IMG/VR virus record: IMGVR_UViG_3300046675_000310
Location: 1-21,010 of that record
Strand: one strand, 5' to 3'
Length of the DNA: 21,010 bases
Source: a virus
In this document: piece after piece, positions 6,037 to 13,248 of the stretch
Layout of the letters: each line of letters starts with the position of its first letter
Numbering within the stretch: position 1 is the first letter of the stretch
Program-made: the position numbers and the translations under genes
The notes under the pieces: model-generated
Database searches by the model: none
Told to the model about the DNA's origin: nothing
The model's input: the letters and a program-made list of their open reading frames with translations, nothing else

Positions 6037-7461
6037 TCAGGTCACCGGAACGGGCTCAGGATCGGGAGGCATCGGCTCGGCGGGCGGTTTCGGGCCGGCC
6101 TCCAGGGCTGCCAGGTCGCCGCTCATGATGCGCTGCATGGCATCCTGTGCCGCCTGCTCGTCCTGCTCCTCCATGCGCTCGATCTGCGCCTGCGTGTAGC
6201 CCATATCTTCGCGGGTCTGCCGCAGCGGAACGATGTGCGCCGTGAACAGCTTCACCGCGGCGTCCGCCTTCTGCGCCACCGTCGGCGTGGAGGCGTCCTG
6301 CCAGATCGTCTCCAGCGAACGCGCGTCAGGGTTCCAGGCGCCATCCCGGATCCGCATCACCTTGCGGTTGACGCGTTCCCAGGTGCCGCCCGCCCGGCGC
6401 TGCTTGCGCTCGGCCCGCTTGACCAGCCGGGTCTCCGCGCTGCGGATACCGTCGGCACTCGCCGGGTTGTCGGTCGAATGGCCGAGGAAGTGCGGCGGGA
6501 GCCCGGACAGGGAGGCAACCAGCGAGGCCAGCAGTTTGATGGTCTCGTGGAAGTTCGACAGGGATGCCTCAGAGAACTGGACGACGTCCGCCCCGTCCTC
6601 CTTGCGGTTCTTCTCCGTCGCCCACATCCGGCCGATGATCCGGCTGAACGCCGAGACCTTCCGGCCGTTGGCATCGACGAAGTCCTCCTCGCCGAACCCG
6701 AACGCCACCCGGCGCGGGGTGGCGTGGTACTCGGCGGACACCATCATGTCCGTGGCGATCTTGCATGCGGCGTCCGAGATCGGGATCACGTCGGCCAGGT
6801 CACTGACACCGTTCGGCGTCTTCAGGCGCGGACGGTTCGCGAGCACCTCGACCATGACCTCGCCGATGCTGTGCTCATCCCGCTCGTGCTCGGGATCCGG
6901 GATCCATGCGCCCCGCTCCTTCATCCACCAGGACGTCGCGTCCGGCAGATACAGGGTGGCGTGATCAACCTTCCCGTCCTCGGTGTCCTCGCACCAGCGC
7001 TTCACCGCCGCCCGCACCTCGCGGGTCTGCGGATCGAAGTCCGCGTACATGTCGATCGGCGACTCGACAGTGACGAGCGGCGTCGTGTCGTCGTCCAGCC
7101 GGGTGCCGACAACGACGTAGGCGCGGCCCATCACGAGCGAGTCGAGATGCCCCTGCTGGGACTGCTCGTCCATGTCGTTGGCCTGCCAGATCCGCCACAG
7201 CTCGGCGTCCGCTCCCGGCTCACCGGGGAAGCGGAAACCTTCGACATCCAGGCGCTCCTCGACGCTGTCGACGACCAGCCGCGGCCAGTTGACGACCACC
7301 TGCCGCACCGTCTCCTGGAGCTCCCGCTCCAGCTCCGGCGCCATGTACGACAGCGGCTGCTTGCCCTCGTAGTACGAGTTCAGCCGCCTCAGCGCCGGCA
7401 GCTCCTGGTCATGGCAGTGGATCAGATGCTTGAGCCACTGGATATCGGAGCGGTCCACCAC
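6037..7461 (-). CDS. Phage portal protein, SPP1 gp6-like (474 aa)
   Basis: The portal forms the ring at one capsid vertex through which DNA is packaged. The N-terminus with LNSYYEGKQPL, then LELQETVRQVVVNWPRLVVDSVEERLDVEGF-type text, is the classic opening of SPP1-like portals of actinophages ('r...yYeG...l...a....vnwp...vdsv.erL.veGFr'). Further signs are WRIWQANDMDEQSQQGHLDSLVMGRAYVVVG and LSGLPPHFLGHSTDNPASADGIRSAETRLV in the second half. The length is standard. The start is a GTG (two GTG codons in tandem, 7461 and 7458) with GAGGGG upstream. It lies between the large terminase and MuF genes, as expected. Confidence 0.93.
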   Translation of the reverse strand: MVDRSDIQWLKHLIHCHDQELPALRRLNSYYEGKQPLSYMAPELERELQETVRQVVVNWPRLVVDSVEERLDVEGFRFPGEPGADAELWRIWQANDMDEQSQQGHLDSLVMGRAYVVVGTRLDDDTTPLVTVESPIDMYADFDPQTREVRAAVKRWCEDTEDGKVDHATLYLPDATSWWMKERGAWIPDPEHERDEHSIGEVMVEVLANRPRLKTPNGVSDLADVIPISDAACKIATDMMVSAEYHATPRRVAFGFGEEDFVDANGRKVSAFSRIIGRMWATEKNRKEDGADVVQFSEASLSNFHETIKLLASLVASLSGLPPHFLGHSTDNPASADGIRSAETRLVKRAERKQRRAGGTWERVNRKVMRIRDGAWNPDARSLETIWQDASTPTVAQKADAAVKLFTAHIVPLRQTREDMGYTQAQIERMEEQDEQAAQDAMQRIMSGDLAALEAGPKPPAEPMPPDPEPVPVT

Positions 7462-7471
7462 TCACCGCCCC

Positions 7472-9106
7472 TCATTGCAGGATCAGCATCTTCGACTTCT
7501 TCTTCGGACGGGCCTGCCCTGCAGCCACGGCGTCACTCGCTGCCTCGTGAGCAAGAATCGACACCACGGCCAGGTCGATCTTTTGGTGGGCGGTGGCCTT
7601 GCGCAGGACGTACCGGTTCGACGTGCGGGCCGCCTTCCGGGCGTTGCGCACATGGATGGACGTGGCCTCACAGCCGTCATGCCGGAACGTGCTGTCCTTC
7701 TTGGTGACGTCCGTGAGCAGTTGCTCGCACGCGGCGTGCATCTGCACGACGCGGTAGGTCTGCCACTCGGTGACGCGCTTCTCGCCATGCCGGGCCTGCC
7801 AGGCGGCAACCTCGCTGGTCCAGTACGGCGGGTCGCAGTACATGCGCACCACGTCGTAGCGCCGCATCAGATCGTCCACCGCGGCGTCGACCTCGAGCCG
7901 CGGTACCTGGCCCTCCCACTCGGCGGGATCCCAGATGCACGGCCGTCGGTCCGGCCCGTAGACAGGCGTGAACTGGTAGCCGTCCAGGGTCTCGGCGCGG
8001 ATGCCGGTCCAGTCGTCGACGTCGCTGCCGTCAAAGCCCAGCACGATCCGCGCGCCTTCCGGCACCGCTTCCAGCGCTGCACGGGCATCCCAGCGGTCGT
8101 GCTGAAGCCAGGTGCCCATACCGGCCGTGATGCGGTTGCCGTGGAAGCGCTCCGCTTCCGCGGGCTCCTTCTCGAGCAGCTCGGACGCCTCGCCCTCGAT
8201 GGCGTCGAGGTCAATGTGCGTACTGCCCTGGTAGACCGCGGCATGAATCTTCCGGCGGTCGGCCTTCTTGGCGTAGTCCAGATCCTTGGGCGGCAGCCGG
8301 TGGAATCGGTACACGTCCTGGACCTTGGTCTCTGCCGTCTTCTGCGCGACCGAATTCTCGGTTGGGTCCCAGGCATTCGTCTGCTCGAGGGAGCGGCCGG
8401 ACATGCCGGCGAGGCCGCGGCGTTGGGTGGTCGCGACCTTGGTCATGCCGTTGCCGTCGGTCCAGATGCCCGTCTCATCCTGAGGAGCAAAGGTGATCGG
8501 GTTGCCCAGACGGCTCTGGGCGCTCGAGGTGACGACGTCGATGCGGCCGTCGTTGGGCAGCCGGATGAACTGCTCGCCGACCTTCATCACTTCAGCGAGA
8601 GGCCCGTTGCGGATCATCGCCTGCAGCGGCCGATAGGTGTTGTCGGTCTGGTCCTCGGACGTCGCCGTGATCTGGATCAGCGGTTGGTTCCACGGCCGGC
8701 CCATCGGCTCGCCCGGCTCGTACTCGTACACCCAGCCGCAGCCACACCGGTGGTCTGAGCATCGATAGCGCTCCCCGCCCTGCGCCCAGCCGTTGAACAG
8801 GACCGGCCCGACAGCCTCGGCGGCCACAACGCTGGCAGCCCAGGGCCCTTTCCCAGATTTTTGAGGAGCCACCGCCTGCGCCCGCCGGTAGTGGAACGCG
8901 GTCGACAGTTGGCCGAGCTGGGCGGTCGGCTTGATCCTGTACAGGTTGGCTGTGATCCGCAGCTGCCAGTCGTACATCTGGAACGGCCGCGGCGTGCTGT
9001 CCAGGCCGCCGACCGACTGCAACAGGCAGTGCCGGGCGATCCAGTCGGGGACGACGAACAGGGTAGGGAAGTCCAGGGACCAGGTCCCGTCGTCAGCCGC
9101 TACCAC
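7472..9106 (-). CDS. Phage terminase large subunit (544 aa)
   Basis: This is the packaging motor ATPase and nuclease. The N-terminal ATPase has the adenine-contact region MYDWQLRI (44-51), a Walker A variant AVAPQKSGKGPW (78-89) and a Walker B-like TFAPQDETGIW (205-215, D210-E211). The C-terminal nuclease shows GFDGSDVDD (357-365), a conserved acid in YCDPPYW (423-429) and KIDLAVVSILAHE (509-521), supplying the usual three aspartates. Between Walker A and B lies CSDHRCGCGW (116-125), a small Cys/His cluster that could bind zinc, which is unusual for terminases. The GTG start at 9106 overlaps the small terminase gene by 14 bases, so translation is coupled. Confidence 0.93.
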   Translation of the reverse strand: MVAADDGTWSLDFPTLFVVPDWIARHCLLQSVGGLDSTPRPFQMYDWQLRITANLYRIKPTAQLGQLSTAFHYRRAQAVAPQKSGKGPWAASVVAAEAVGPVLFNGWAQGGERYRCSDHRCGCGWVYEYEPGEPMGRPWNQPLIQITATSEDQTDNTYRPLQAMIRNGPLAEVMKVGEQFIRLPNDGRIDVVTSSAQSRLGNPITFAPQDETGIWTDGNGMTKVATTQRRGLAGMSGRSLEQTNAWDPTENSVAQKTAETKVQDVYRFHRLPPKDLDYAKKADRRKIHAAVYQGSTHIDLDAIEGEASELLEKEPAEAERFHGNRITAGMGTWLQHDRWDARAALEAVPEGARIVLGFDGSDVDDWTGIRAETLDGYQFTPVYGPDRRPCIWDPAEWEGQVPRLEVDAAVDDLMRRYDVVRMYCDPPYWTSEVAAWQARHGEKRVTEWQTYRVVQMHAACEQLLTDVTKKDSTFRHDGCEATSIHVRNARKAARTSNRYVLRKATAHQKIDLAVVSILAHEAASDAVAAGQARPKKKSKMLILQ

Positions 9107-9560
9107 CAGCCACCGCCCTCAGCCGAGCGCGCGCCGAGGTCAGGGCGATCGTCGGCGTCGGTCCGGTCGGGGCGTCGTCTTCCTCGCTGGGACGCTCCAC
9201 ACGCCACCGGTTCGCCCGCATCCCGGGCGTGGTCAGGCCGAGCGCATCGGCCATCTGCCGGACCAGGGTGCCGAGATTGACGAACGCCTCCGGCTTCTCC
9301 GCCTCAGCGAGACGGCGAACGTACAGCGCGACCTCGATGTCCTGGTTGTACCTCTCCCACATGAAGGCCTGAGGCATCTCCCAGAGGCGGTCCCACAGAT
9401 CGGCTTCTCGGTCGGTCTGCTCGGTGAGCGGCCAGTCGGGCGTTGCGCCCTGGCGGCCTTCAGCAGGCAGGATCGTCCACTCGCCGGCGTCTCGTTCCCG
9501 TCGCAAAGCCTCGGGGTCGGGCGCCGGGCCGGACCTCGAGCGTGCTCCACCTTTCGGCAT
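9093..9560 (-). CDS. Phage terminase small subunit (155 aa)
   Basis: The protein starts MPKGGARSRSGPAPDPEALRRERD, an opening common in small terminase subunits of actinophages (basic Gly/Arg/Ser/Pro tail, then 'PDP.AlrR'). A Trp-rich segment follows (LWDRLWEMPQAFMWERYNQ) and then helices leading to LGTLVRQMADALGLTTPGMRANRW, which resembles the C-terminal part of the family ('l..l..em..sLGLTp.gr.r..w'). I chose the ATG at 9560 over the GTG at 9569 because the Shine-Dalgarno GGAG (9569-9572) overlaps that GTG and lies eight bases before the ATG. It recognises the viral packaging site, which may be in the adjacent gap. Confidence 0.87.
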   Translation of the reverse strand: MPKGGARSRSGPAPDPEALRRERDAGEWTILPAEGRQGATPDWPLTEQTDREADLWDRLWEMPQAFMWERYNQDIEVALYVRRLAEAEKPEAFVNLGTLVRQMADALGLTTPGMRANRWRVERPSEEDDAPTGPTPTIALTSARARLRAVAGGSG

Positions 9561-9623
9561 ATCGATCACTCCACTTGGCCGCGTTGCGCGGCGTCAGTGC
9601 CATCACCTTGCGTGACGGCGGAG

Positions 9624-9756
9624 CATGATCACCGGGGGCTCTGAACCCGGAAAACCTGGGAGCCACCTCCCCGGCGGTCCCTGGTGGATCTTGAAATGGG
9701 GCCTCTCCCCGGGTGTGATCATGTCAACCGTCACGCTCGGTGACGATCGTCGTCAC
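9624..9756. other. Candidate packaging (cos/pac) region with inverted repeats
   Basis: The 217-bp gap between the small terminase gene and the next upstream gene holds no gene. It contains an imperfect inverted repeat, CATGATCACCGGGGG (9624-9638) against CCCCGGGTGTGATCATG (9707-9723), and next to it a perfect 7-bp stem GTGACGA-TCG-TCGTCAC (9740-9756) plus another GTCAC at 9730. HNH-type phages commonly keep their cos site beside the terminase and HNH genes. No T-run suggests a simple terminator. The role as packaging site is an inference. Confidence 0.4.
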
Positions 9757-9777
9757 TCCCTGGTGGCCGGCCGACGC

Positions 9778-9990
9778 CTACCAGACGTAGATCAAGTCGC
9801 CGTCCTGGTGGCGGTGCTCGTGGTCCGGGGTGCCGGGTGCCCGGTCCGGGTCCTGGGCCGGCTCGGAGCAGGCGACGGCGCCGGCGAGGGCCGGCAGGAA
9901 GTGCGGGGCTCCGCATCGCGGCGCCTCCTCGACCTTCGCCGGCTCTGCTGCTGCCTCGCTCTCGCTCTTCGCCCTGTCCTTCGTGGTCAT
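9778..9990 (-). CDS. Small conserved actinophage protein (70 aa)
   Basis: I chose the ATG at 9990: it makes an ATGA overlap with the end of the HNH gene and has GGAGG nine bases upstream. The protein has an acidic, alanine-rich start (MTTKDRAKSESEAAAEPAKVEEAP), then CGAPHFLPALAGAVACSEPAQ and a His/Asp-rich tail HEHRHQDGDLIYVW. Two cysteines separated by about 14 residues and the final 'D-G-D-x-x-Y-x-W' occur in small proteins next to terminase/HNH genes in Streptomyces phages. A metal-binding role is possible, but the function is unknown. Confidence 0.75.
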   Translation of the reverse strand: MTTKDRAKSESEAAAEPAKVEEAPRCGAPHFLPALAGAVACSEPAQDPDRAPGTPDHEHRHQDGDLIYVW

Positions 9991-10370
9991 CGGTTCCATC
10001 CTCCTGGCTGCTCGCGTGCCGTCGACTTGCTGTGGCATGACGTGCACAGGCCGCGGCCATGCTTCGGATCGTCTGGGTCGAGGCCCTGCTCGGTGAGCTC
10101 GCGCCGGCTGAGTGGCCAGTGGTCTGCGTGCACGCTGGCCTGACCGCATGGCTCGCCGTGTCCGTGCTCTACCTCGGTGCACACGCAGCGTGGATCACGG
10201 GCGAGGACGACGGGACGGAAGCGCGTCTCGTGCCGCTTGCCGTAGCCTCGCTGCCTCGCGCTGCCACGTCGCTGCTCTGCCTCGCGCCTGTGCTCGTCGC
10301 ATCGGCCGCCTGTGGTGTACTCCGGGCAGCCGGGCTGGGTGCACACCCGATATCCCCCGCGTCTGGGCAT
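9987..10370 (-). CDS. HNH endonuclease (127 aa)
   Basis: The start ATG at 10370 has GGAGG five bases upstream; a GTG two codons earlier overlaps this Shine-Dalgarno and is unlikely. The N-terminal part has cysteines in CTQPGC and CDEH (residues 10-26). The nuclease core includes VLARDPRCVC (55-64), HADHWPLSRR (81-90, the first H of HNH) and HGRGLCTSCHSKST (104-117, with CxxCH). The position normally taken by Asn in the HNH motif appears as His104. Stand-alone HNH proteins beside terminase genes are known to work with TerL in cleaving cos DNA, which fits the location here. An alternative is a homing nuclease. Confidence 0.88.
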   Translation of the reverse strand: MPRRGGYRVCTQPGCPEYTTGGRCDEHRREAEQRRGSARQRGYGKRHETRFRPVVLARDPRCVCTEVEHGHGEPCGQASVHADHWPLSRRELTEQGLDPDDPKHGRGLCTSCHSKSTAREQPGGWNR

Positions 10371-10389
10371 GGCCACCTCCGCCCGCGGT

Positions 10390-10743
10390 TCAGGGTTGGT
10401 AGCTGGCGTCCATCTTGTAGATCACGACGCCGACTTCGCTGGCCAGTGCTGTCGCCTCGCCTTGGCAGGCGGTCGCGACCTGCCCCTGGAAGCGGGTGAC
10501 GACGGCGTCGGCAGGCACTGTGCTGCCACCGTCTACCTTGCGTGCCCCGGCGAGCATGTCGGCTGCCATGACCCAGCGCTGCCGGTCGGTCATCTCGTTC
10601 AGGAAGTCGGAGCAGTACGTCTGGCTGTAGGGCGTGGTCCACGTCTGCTGGTACTTGCTGTCCACGTTCGACCGCGCACCGGCTGAGCAGGCACTCGCGG
10701 CGAGGAGAGCGAGTACGGCAAGCGCTGTTGCTTTGATTCGCAT
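10390..10743 (-). CDS. Secreted lipoprotein of unknown function (117 aa)
   Basis: The protein begins MRIKATALAVLALLAASACSAG: two basic residues, a hydrophobic stretch and a cysteine at residue 19 within ASAC, a plausible lipobox. The mature part contains YCSDFLNEMTDRQRWVMAADMLAGARKVDGG and ends VVIYKMDASYQP; a second and third cysteine could form a disulfide. 'C.d....Mt..qrw.aAadML..aR' is a recurring theme in small lipoproteins of Streptomyces phages and elements. Surface lipoproteins of temperate elements sometimes block superinfection, but no function is proven. The ATG at 10743 has only a weak ribosome-binding site (GTGAG). Confidence 0.75.
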   Translation of the reverse strand: MRIKATALAVLALLAASACSAGARSNVDSKYQQTWTTPYSQTYCSDFLNEMTDRQRWVMAADMLAGARKVDGGSTVPADAVVTRFQGQVATACQGEATALASEVGVVIYKMDASYQP

Positions 10744-10802
10744 CGGCTCACAGTGGCAGTCCGGCCATGCGGTCGAGTGCTGGGTGACGACTCCGTTACG
10801 TC

Positions 10803-11102
10803 TCAGGTGACCCCGAGGTACCCGGACATGCGCACGATGTTCTCCGACCCGGGCGGGTCGAAGGAGACGTACACCCGGTAGTCGCCTCGTTCGAGCGCGA
10901 GCGCCCCACCGTCGGGGCCGACGAGGAGCCGGGCCTCGGTGCCGTCCGCCCAGTCGCCCGTCTGCCAGTCGCCGGGCGCCGGGTTGGCGCGGTTGTGGAC
11001 GGGCAGGATGGCCAGCTTGGGCAGGGTGCCGGTGATGTCGACCCCGACCGGGGCGGTCACGGGGACGTGCAGGTACTCGGTCGAGGAGGCGGGGATCAGC
11101 AC
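10803..11102 (-). CDS. Small beta-rich protein coupled to the tail-fibre gene (99 aa)
   Basis: I chose the GTG at 11102, which overlaps the end of the fibre gene (GTGCTGA), giving MLIPASSTEYLHVPVTAPVG. A longer frame extends into the fibre gene, but its sequence is an out-of-frame shadow. The protein reads like one compact beta domain: LHVPVTAPVGVDITGTLPKLAIL, GDWQTGDWADGTEARLLVGP and DYRVYVSFDPPGSENIVRMSGYLGVT. It is probably a structural partner (baseplate, fibre or decoration) of the upstream gene product. I do not recognise a named family. Confidence 0.7.
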   Translation of the reverse strand: MLIPASSTEYLHVPVTAPVGVDITGTLPKLAILPVHNRANPAPGDWQTGDWADGTEARLLVGPDGGALALERGDYRVYVSFDPPGSENIVRMSGYLGVT

Positions 11103-12292
11103 GGCGCGCCCACCTCCCAGTCGTTGGCCTGGGGTGTCTGCACGGTCCAGGCGGGCACGTAGGGCTGGCCAGCCGCCCACGGGGTGTACGGCGCGCTGAC
11201 GGTGACGTCGACGTCGTCATGGCTGGAGGCCGTTGTCCCGCTGGCTGTGAGCGTCGCCGTGGCGACGAGCGCTGCGCTGCGGGCAGAGGCTGTGGTTCCT
11301 GCCGCTGCGAGTATCGCCACCGCGTTCAGCGAGGCGGCTCCCGGTGGCGCTCCCGTCGTCCCGTCAGCCGTCAGCGTGGCTACGGCAGTCAGGGCTGCGG
11401 TACCGCTGTGGGCGACCTGCCCTTGCGCGGTAAGGGTGGCGGCGGCGGTAAGGCCCGCGTCGGTGATGACGCCCCGCTGTCCAGTCGCCGAAAAGGCCGC
11501 GGTGGCTGCGAGTGCAGCGTCGCCTGCAACTCCTGCCTGCCCGGATGCGGTGAGGGTCGCTGTCGTAGCGAGGCTTGCTGCCGCCGATGTAGCCCGCGTG
11601 CCGTCTGCGGTCAGGCTGGCCGTCGACGCCAACGCTGAACTGCCCGCTGTGGCGCGCAGCCCGGACGTCGACAGGGTCGCGGTTGCGGCGAGGGCGGAGG
11701 CGCCTGTCGTGGCCCGTAGGCCAGTTGCCGACAGGGTGGCGGTACCTGAGAAGGCTGCATCGCCCGTGACACCGCTGGTGACGTCCGCCGCGGTGAAGTC
11801 GTCGAACCGGAGTGAGGAGGTGGATTCAGCGCGGAGGCCGACGCTGGTGCCGGTGGTGACGGCGGTGTCCGTGACGCTGATCCTCTGGGTCCCGTTGACG
11901 AAGCACTTGATCGCCGAGCCGATGACCTGGAGCTTCGCTACGTCGCCCGCTACCGCCGCCACCGCGTAGCTACCGATGACCGTGAAGCTGCCGCCGACGA
12001 CCGAGAAGAGATCCCACGAGGACCCGTCATTCCTGAACAGGTAGCCCTGCGAAATGTTCGAGTTGCCCCTGGCCCAGATGCCGTGGCTGACGGCTGCGGT
12101 GGCTGCGATCGTTACCTGGACGCTGTGATCGTTGCTGGCCATCGCGCCAGCGGCGCGCAGGATGATCGTCCCGCCCGCGTTGCCCGATGAGAGCCGGCTG
12201 GAGATGATCGACCAGTCGCCGCTTACCTCAACCCATCCGGCGCCGAGGGTTGAACTGTCCGACCGGTTGAAGTCGTCGGTGAAGGTCGTCAT
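11096..12292 (-). CDS. Tail-fibre-like protein: LamG-like domain plus nine tandem 20-residue repeats (398 aa)
   Basis: Residues 1-172 look like a concanavalin/LamG jelly roll: FTDDFNRSDSSTLGAGW at the start, VQVTIAATAAVSHGIWARGNS and LRFDDFTAADV at the end. Residues 177-357 are nine tandem units of 20 residues (one of 21) with the pattern G-x-A-A-L-x-A-T-A-T-L-T-A-x-G-x-x-A-x-x, which predicts a repeated beta strand or turn structure, perhaps a fibre shaft. The last 40 residues are Trp/Pro-rich (PYTPWAAGQPYVPAW) and may be a tip or an attachment segment. GGGGAGGG lies upstream of the ATG. A role in host-surface contact is inferred. Confidence 0.8.
   Translation of the reverse strand: MTTFTDDFNRSDSSTLGAGWVEVSGDWSIISSRLSSGNAGGTIILRAAGAMASNDHSVQVTIAATAAVSHGIWARGNSNISQGYLFRNDGSSWDLFSVVGGSFTVIGSYAVAAVAGDVAKLQVIGSAIKCFVNGTQRISVTDTAVTTGTSVGLRAESTSSLRFDDFTAADVTSGVTGDAAFSGTATLSATGLRATTGASALAATATLSTSGLRATAGSSALASTASLTADGTRATSAAASLATTATLTASGQAGVAGDAALAATAAFSATGQRGVITDAGLTAAATLTAQGQVAHSGTAALTAVATLTADGTTGAPPGAASLNAVAILAAAGTTASARSAALVATATLTASGTTASSHDDVDVTVSAPYTPWAAGQPYVPAWTVQTPQANDWEVGAPC
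11222..11764 (-). repeat. 60-bp-period coding repeats, nine units
   Basis: This is the DNA encoding the nine 20-residue repeats of the fibre-like protein. The units have diverged in sequence but keep period and pattern (ATATLTA cores), so they seem old and stabilised rather than freshly duplicated. They could still recombine to change the shaft length. Confidence 0.75.
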
Positions 12293-12312
12293 GAGCCCTC
12301 CCCGTCAGGGCG

Positions 12313-12720
12313 TTACGCCGCCTGCGCCCCGAGCGACGCGCCCAGCGTGTTCAGGGTGAACGAGTCGCCCGACGCCCACGTTTTCGACGCCGTCAGCGCC
12401 ACCGAGAACAGGAATGTCCCGGAGGTGCTTGCCGTCCACACGGAGATATGGGTGAGCGTTTCGCTGCTGCCGCCGCTGGTCCACGCTGACGGGGCGGTGC
12501 CCAGCGACAGCGCCGAGCCTGACGAGGAGCTGTTGAAGATGAAGGAGTTCCGCGTGCTGGATCCGGCGCTCACGTTGGAGGTTCCCGCCGCGCCAGGGTC
12601 GCCTACGTGCAGCTGAACGAAGGTGCCGGCAACGGCTGAGTACGCCGCGCCGCCGTTGCCAGTGGTGCGCTGGGTGTTGAGCCAGCCGGAGACGAGACTG
12701 GGGGCGAGTCCTGCGGTCAC
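12313..12720 (-). CDS. Phage tail-fibre-associated structural protein (135 aa)
   Basis: The protein starts with GTG overlapping the stop of the upstream gene (GTGA). It contains a block known from many phage tail proteins: LHVGDPGAAGTSNVSAGSSTRNSFIF, then SETLTHISVWTASTSGTFLFSVALTASKTWASGDSFTLNTLGASLG. The theme 'L...DPG..Gt.n.......R......f....g..........ish.slWda.s.g..l....l......v..Gdt..l' marks small tail or fibre-base proteins. It lies 20 bases upstream of the larger fibre-like gene, so the two are probably one tail-tip set. Confidence 0.8.
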   Translation of the reverse strand: MTAGLAPSLVSGWLNTQRTTGNGGAAYSAVAGTFVQLHVGDPGAAGTSNVSAGSSTRNSFIFNSSSSGSALSLGTAPSAWTSGGSSETLTHISVWTASTSGTFLFSVALTASKTWASGDSFTLNTLGASLGAQAA

Positions 12721-12821
12721 TGCTCGACCTCCTCAGGCTCAGGCTCTGCGGCGTCATCGGCGGGCTGCGCGCGAGTGACCTCGCCAGAGGCCTCCAGCCG
12801 CAGCACGTACTCGTCGGACAT
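12717..12821 (-). CDS. Small acidic protein (34 aa)
   Basis: The ATG at 12821 has a perfect GGAGG five bases upstream, and the frame MSDEYVLRLEASGEVTRAQP followed by an Asp/Glu/Pro-rich tail ends by overlapping the GTG of the next gene. The codon pattern and acidic content look like a real protein rather than noise, and tight coupling with the fibre gene supports this. The function is unknown. A small tail or assembly adaptor is possible. Confidence 0.65.
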   Translation of the reverse strand: MSDEYVLRLEASGEVTRAQPADDAAEPEPEEVEQ

Positions 12822-12849
12822 GGCTGCCTCCAGGGGCTGGAGTTGGGGT

Positions 12850-12916
12850 GTCCCGCCGTCCGTCCAGGGGCGGCCAGGCGGCGGGACGTCGGGGCCTGAT
12901 GAGCGGCAGGCCCCGA
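12850..12916 (-). terminator. Two tandem GC hairpins after the HTH gene
   Basis: One 9-bp perfect stem joins 12850-12858 and 12879-12887; another 10-bp perfect stem joins 12889-12898 and 12907-12916 with an eight-base loop. Both lie within the 97-bp gap between the HTH gene stop (12919) and the start at 12821. Neither is followed by a T-run. They may be partial terminators or may protect mRNA ends. Confidence 0.6.
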
Positions 12917-12918
12917 GT

Positions 12919-13143
12919 TCAGGCGGCGTGTGCTCGTTGCGGCAGTGGCGGCGGATCGCCGAGGGTGACCTCGCCAGTCCACTCGTCGATGGTCTTGCCG
13001 GGCAGTTCGTGCACGCTGTAGCGGACGGCCTTGCCTTTCCCGTAGCGGTTGATGCGGCCTTCGGACGCCCACCGCCAGATGGTGCCGACTGGACGGCCGG
13101 TGTAGTAGGCGGCGTCGGCTGCGGTGATGAGCGCGAGGGGCAT
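12919..13143 (-). CDS. MerR/excisionase-type winged helix DNA-binding protein (74 aa)
   Basis: The protein has the usual short winged-helix pattern: ITAADAAYYTGRPVGTIWRWASEGRINRYGKGKAVRYSVHEL. A first helix (AADAAYYTG) and recognition helix (VGTIWRWASEG) are followed by a basic wing (RYGKGKAVRYSVHEL). Proteins of this size serve as excisionases (Xis), as regulators or as small packaging factors in actinomycete phages and AICEs. The C-terminal tail (GEVTLGDPPPLPQRAHAA) is short. It is the first gene behind the promoter at 13219-13248 and thus may control the phage structural operon or excision. GGGAGG lies seven bases upstream of the ATG. Confidence 0.8.
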   Translation of the reverse strand: MPLALITAADAAYYTGRPVGTIWRWASEGRINRYGKGKAVRYSVHELPGKTIDEWTGEVTLGDPPPLPQRAHAA

Positions 13144-13167
13144 CGTGCACCTCCCCCGGGAAATGGC

Positions 13168-13194
13168 TGAGGCCCACCGGTGGGGTGGGCCTCA
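13168..13194 (-). promoter_or_regulatory. Perfect 11-bp leader hairpin (attenuator or terminator)
   Basis: TGAGGCCCACC (13168-13178) and GGTGGGCCTCA (13184-13194) form a perfect stem with a five-base loop. Read from the promoter at 13219-13248, it lies inside the untranslated leader of the HTH gene, about 20 bases after the predicted transcription start and 25 bases before the ATG. It could be a regulated terminator, or it could end transcripts from the lipoprotein gene upstream. Confidence 0.65.
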
Positions 13195-13218
13195 AGCGCA
13201 CGAAGGCTAGCTGAGTAG

Positions 13219-13248
13219 ATCATGACTTCGGTGGGGCTGAAGTGTCAA
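13219..13248 (-). promoter_or_regulatory. Predicted vegetative promoter for the HTH and late operon
   Basis: On the minus strand an exact TTGACA (13243-13248) lies 18 bases before CATGAT (13219-13224), a 4/6 match to the -10 consensus. The predicted start of transcription is near 13212. It lies in the 132-bp gap between the small lipoprotein stop and the HTH gene, and is the best sigma-70/HrdB-like promoter I see in the window. Confidence 0.55.

Noticed and set aside
6025-7707. Plus-strand open frame of 560 codons
   Set aside because: It lies opposite the portal gene and has shadow composition only.
1-9560. Capsid-forming phage satellite (cf-PICI-like) instead of a phage
   Set aside because: Tail terminator and tail tube genes follow the connectors, which satellites of that type usually lack; the region left of the window would decide.
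9573-9777. tRNA or small RNA gene in the terminase gap
   Set aside because: I could not draw an acceptor stem or cloverleaf; only simple inverted repeats are present.
11222-11764. Tandem repeats considered as a CRISPR-like or VNTR array
   Set aside because: Period of 60 bp, wholly coding, diverged units without conserved repeats and unique spacers.
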